From Echinicola arenosa (lineage in GTDB: Bacteria; Bacteroidota; Bacteroidia; Cytophagales; Cyclobacteriaceae), in assembly GCF_014841125.1 (NCBI RefSeq), contig NZ_JACYTQ010000002.1, positions 372,001 to 436,000 on the forward strand: a DNA stretch of 64,000 nucleotides. Reading direction: 5' to 3'. The notes beneath the pieces were generated by a model. That model was not told the DNA's origin. It was given only the letters and a program-made list of their open reading frames with translations, and made no database searches. Position 1 is the stretch's first letter; each line of letters begins with the position of its first letter. Made by a program: the position numbers and the translations under genes. Positions 62,135 through 64,000 of this stretch are shown here, one piece after another.

Positions 62135-62674
62135 CTATTTATTCTTCTTTTTTCCACTACTATACTCGTTCATTCCTGGCAGATCAGTTTTTTCTGCCAG
62201 CATGTTGAGATCTTGATAGGTAAAACTTCCCAGCATGCTTAGCAAAGTAAATTCACCTTCAGAGCCAGAAAGCATCAGCAATTCTGCAACTTTTCCATTC
62301 TCTTCTCTTACCATAAATTTGAGACTACTCCCCTTGTCCTGAACATCCATCAAATCCTCATATTTATTCCTGTTCAATGTTCCCATTGCTTCTTTGTACA
62401 AGGCCATTCCATCCACATCTTCACCGCTCAGAATTCGAATACCCTTTACTTTAGAGATCAACTCTCCCATGTCTTTGGCATCCTGGTCATCGCCATCTGC
62501 TGCTGCGGACTTCAAGAAACCACCAGCCATCTGCATCATTTTTGGGCTGATATAAACCCTGGAAAAATCATCGCTCTCCATATACTTGGAGAAGAACTTC
62601 ACGATGGCATCATCTTGCGCCTGAACTGCAGTTGCCACTAACACCAGCACCAATAGACTAATTATTTTTTTCAT
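62135..62674 (-). CDS. DUF4252 domain exported protein (upstream copy)
   Basis: A 179-residue paralogue of the next gene, with its own signal peptide (IISLLVLVLVATAVQAQ). It contains VKFFSKYMESDDFSRVYISP, KVKGIRILSGEDVDGMALYK, and VREENGKVAELLMLSGSEGE. The paralogy with the neighbouring gene suggests a tandem duplication. It begins 4 bases inside the end of the putative anti-sigma gene (ATGA overlap), so translation is coupled. Confidence 0.87.
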   Translation of the reverse strand: MKKIISLLVLVLVATAVQAQDDAIVKFFSKYMESDDFSRVYISPKMMQMAGGFLKSAAADGDDQDAKDMGELISKVKGIRILSGEDVDGMALYKEAMGTLNRNKYEDLMDVQDKGSSLKFMVREENGKVAELLMLSGSEGEFTLLSMLGSFTYQDLNMLAEKTDLPGMNEYSSGKKKNK

Positions 62675-63108
62675 TTCTCCTCCTCTTTTATTTCTTTGAT
62701 ATTAAATAGGTCATTTGTCGTATTCAAATATTTCATATCATCCATCACCTGAAGTGACGACGTCCCTTTTTTCATGTTCTTTTGTATCATGGCTAGCGCT
62801 TCCACTACCTTCTCATAAGCCTCTTCTTCTTCCATTCGTCTTTGTTGTTCAATAAAAAGCCAACCAAATACCAAAAAGACCAAAACAACAGCCGCTACCC
62901 TTTGCCATAATCCCAAACTTCGTTCAGCTTTTGGTGCTGGTTTTTTTGTTGGCTCTTCCCTCTTAAACTCTGATAAACCTAGAAAAAACATTTTTTCACC
63001 CTCAAAACCTTCAACCTTTCTTAAAAGCTCCATGAGGAGTTTTTCTTCTTCAAGAGAAGTTTTACCTTCAAAATATTTATCCAATAATGCCCTAACCTGT
63101 TCTTCCAT
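62671..63108 (-). CDS. putative membrane anti-sigma factor
   Basis: A 145-residue protein with an N-terminal cytoplasmic helical part (VRALLDKYFEGKTSLEEEKL), one membrane helix (LWQRVAAVVLVFLVFGWLFI, about residue 77-96) and a coiled periplasmic tail. No known anti-sigma domain is certain, but the layout, the short zinc-free N-terminus, and the 17-base overlap with the upstream ECF sigma gene make that the likely role. Confidence 0.7.
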   Translation of the reverse strand: MEEQVRALLDKYFEGKTSLEEEKLLMELLRKVEGFEGEKMFFLGLSEFKREEPTKKPAPKAERSLGLWQRVAAVVLVFLVFGWLFIEQQRRMEEEEAYEKVVEALAMIQKNMKKGTSSLQVMDDMKYLNTTNDLFNIKEIKEEEK

Positions 63109-63595
63109 AATTTCCTTTTTCCTGTAAAAAAGATTTTAGCCTCTTTCTGGCCCTGAACAAATTTACTTTTACTTGCTCTGTACTGATTTCCAGATATTCA
63201 GCAATTTCTTCATAAGTCAAACCCTCCACTTCTCTTAATTGAAAGATTTCCTGTTGCTTTTCAGGCAAATCCTTCAAAAACTTAAAGACCATTTTCAAAG
63301 CCGGTGAAACATCCTCTGCGGCATCCATAGGCATTTCTGGCAAATCATCTTGAGTTTCTAAAACCATCCACCGCCTTTGTTCCCTTAACTTTTGAAGACT
63401 TTGGTTTCTTACTACCCGGACCATCCATCCTGTTGGGTTTTCCATTTTTTGAAGCTGGTCTCTCTGGGCCCAAGCTTTCTCCAACGCTTCTTGCACAGCA
63501 TCCTCTGCCTCATCCCGGCTTTTCAACCATAGATAAGCCATGCGATAAAGCTTGCTTCTCAACGACCAGATATATGCTTCAAAAAATGTCTTCAT
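63092..63595 (-). CDS. ECF RNA polymerase sigma factor
   Basis: A 167-residue extracytoplasmic-function sigma factor. Region 2: MAYLWLKSRDEAEDAVQEAL and NPTGWMVRVVRNQSLQKLR. Region 4: LPEKQQEIFQLREVEGLTYE and IAEYLEISTEQVKVNLFRAR. It differs from the FecI-type factor at 37 kb: no hydrophobic tail, and its partner is a single-helix protein rather than a FecR. It probably controls this operon of two DUF4252 genes. It is the first gene of the operon. Confidence 0.93.
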   Translation of the reverse strand: MKTFFEAYIWSLRSKLYRMAYLWLKSRDEAEDAVQEALEKAWAQRDQLQKMENPTGWMVRVVRNQSLQKLREQRRWMVLETQDDLPEMPMDAAEDVSPALKMVFKFLKDLPEKQQEIFQLREVEGLTYEEIAEYLEISTEQVKVNLFRARKRLKSFLQEKGNYGRTG

Positions 63596-64000
63596 TCATG
63601 TAGATAATGAGGATGAATCTCCAATGTTACAGAATTAGCATAAAATATTTATAAATATTTACAAACAACTTACTTCCAGCAAAATACACTTACACACTTT
63701 GAATCCCCGTACCATCCATACAGATGATAACTGACCAAATCATAAAGCTGAGGGGACAACATTTACCAATACTTTATGGTAACCTCATATATTCCACGTG
63801 GTATCCTTTTTTGCCTTTCTGAAGAACGGGAAAGCCCCGGTTTTAATGCAGCCGACCTACAACTACCCTTCAACATCTTAACAATAACCCTCGGATAAAT
63901 CGGTTACTCAGTCTACTTTCCTTTGGATCAAACAGGCTTCTCACCCAAATTATCTTCGGATTTCACTCGGTAGTTTCCGAGGGTGATCCGAAGGAGATCC
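63596..64000. other. gene-free region with structured right edge
   Basis: The 405 bases upstream of the ECF operon hold its promoter region and, from about 63750 to the edge, sequence with a different, more GC-containing texture. A hairpin at 63954-63993 pairs CTTCGGAT with ATCCGAAG outside and CTCGG with CCGAG inside. On the minus strand two short frames stay open from the edge (one ending at 63928, one at 63950). This could be the 3' end of a gene, a transposon or a group II intron that extends past the window; I cannot tell. Confidence 0.35.

Noticed and set aside
1-64000. tRNA or rRNA genes, integrases, complete insertion sequences
   Set aside because: I looked for T-loop-like motifs, transposase motifs and long direct repeats on both strands and saw none convincing; tRNAscan or a repeat search would be decisive.

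Overview
The window looks like chromosome of a free-living member of the Bacteroidota, most likely Cytophagales and Cyclobacteriaceae-like. Evidence: a SusC/SusD pair with a FecI-type sigma factor and FecR; a LytS/LytTR signalling pair; DUF4252, DUF4421 and DUF5107 family proteins; many lipoproteins; moderately AT-rich sequence; and several promoters of the Bacteroidota type (TAnnTTTG at -7). No tRNA, rRNA, CRISPR array or complete insertion sequence was seen. Family assignments come from reading motifs, not from database searches.

Layout. 1-11 kb (minus strand): a partial MltF-like lytic transglycosylase, a LytTR response regulator, a lone plus-strand lipoprotein, a TPR histidine kinase, and a tripartite RND efflux operon (adaptor, pump, TolC). 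11-23 kb: a DUF4421 protein, a small membrane protein, a candidate small RNA, two convergent glycosyltransferases, an aspC-like aminotransferase, a YwqK-like protein, yraN, lipB, an unknown gene, a PolB-like exonuclease, rnr, a polyprenyl synthetase and a rhomboid protease.

23-37.5 kb (minus strand): the most distinctive locus. It reads ECF sigma, FecR, SusC (with STN domain), SusD, an arylsulfotransferase-fold protein, a DUF6067/GH123-like protein and a DUF5107-TPR protein. The last five genes are nearly gapless. This is a regulated outer-membrane uptake operon whose periplasmic part pairs a putative sulfuryl-transfer propeller with glycan-active folds. Immediately upstream (37.8-42.4 kb) is a LacI-controlled galactose operon (galM, galK, galT) with a clear palindromic operator.

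42-53.5 kb: an M28/glutaminyl cyclase-like lipoprotein, cysS, the rimP-nusA-infB operon with a structured leader, a small membrane protein, a macrodomain protein, a THUMP-like methyltransferase and asd. 53.6-61.6 kb: a secreted lamin-tail protein, an isoaspartyl peptidase/asparaginase, a DksA-like protein, scpB (TTG start), an RluB-type pseudouridine synthase, a non-coding block with an 18-codon hydrophobic ORF plus hairpins, and a disulfide oxidoreductase. 61.6-63.6 kb: an ECF sigma operon with a membrane anti-sigma candidate and two DUF4252 proteins. The last 400 bases hold structured sequence that may be the edge of a mobile element or of another gene.
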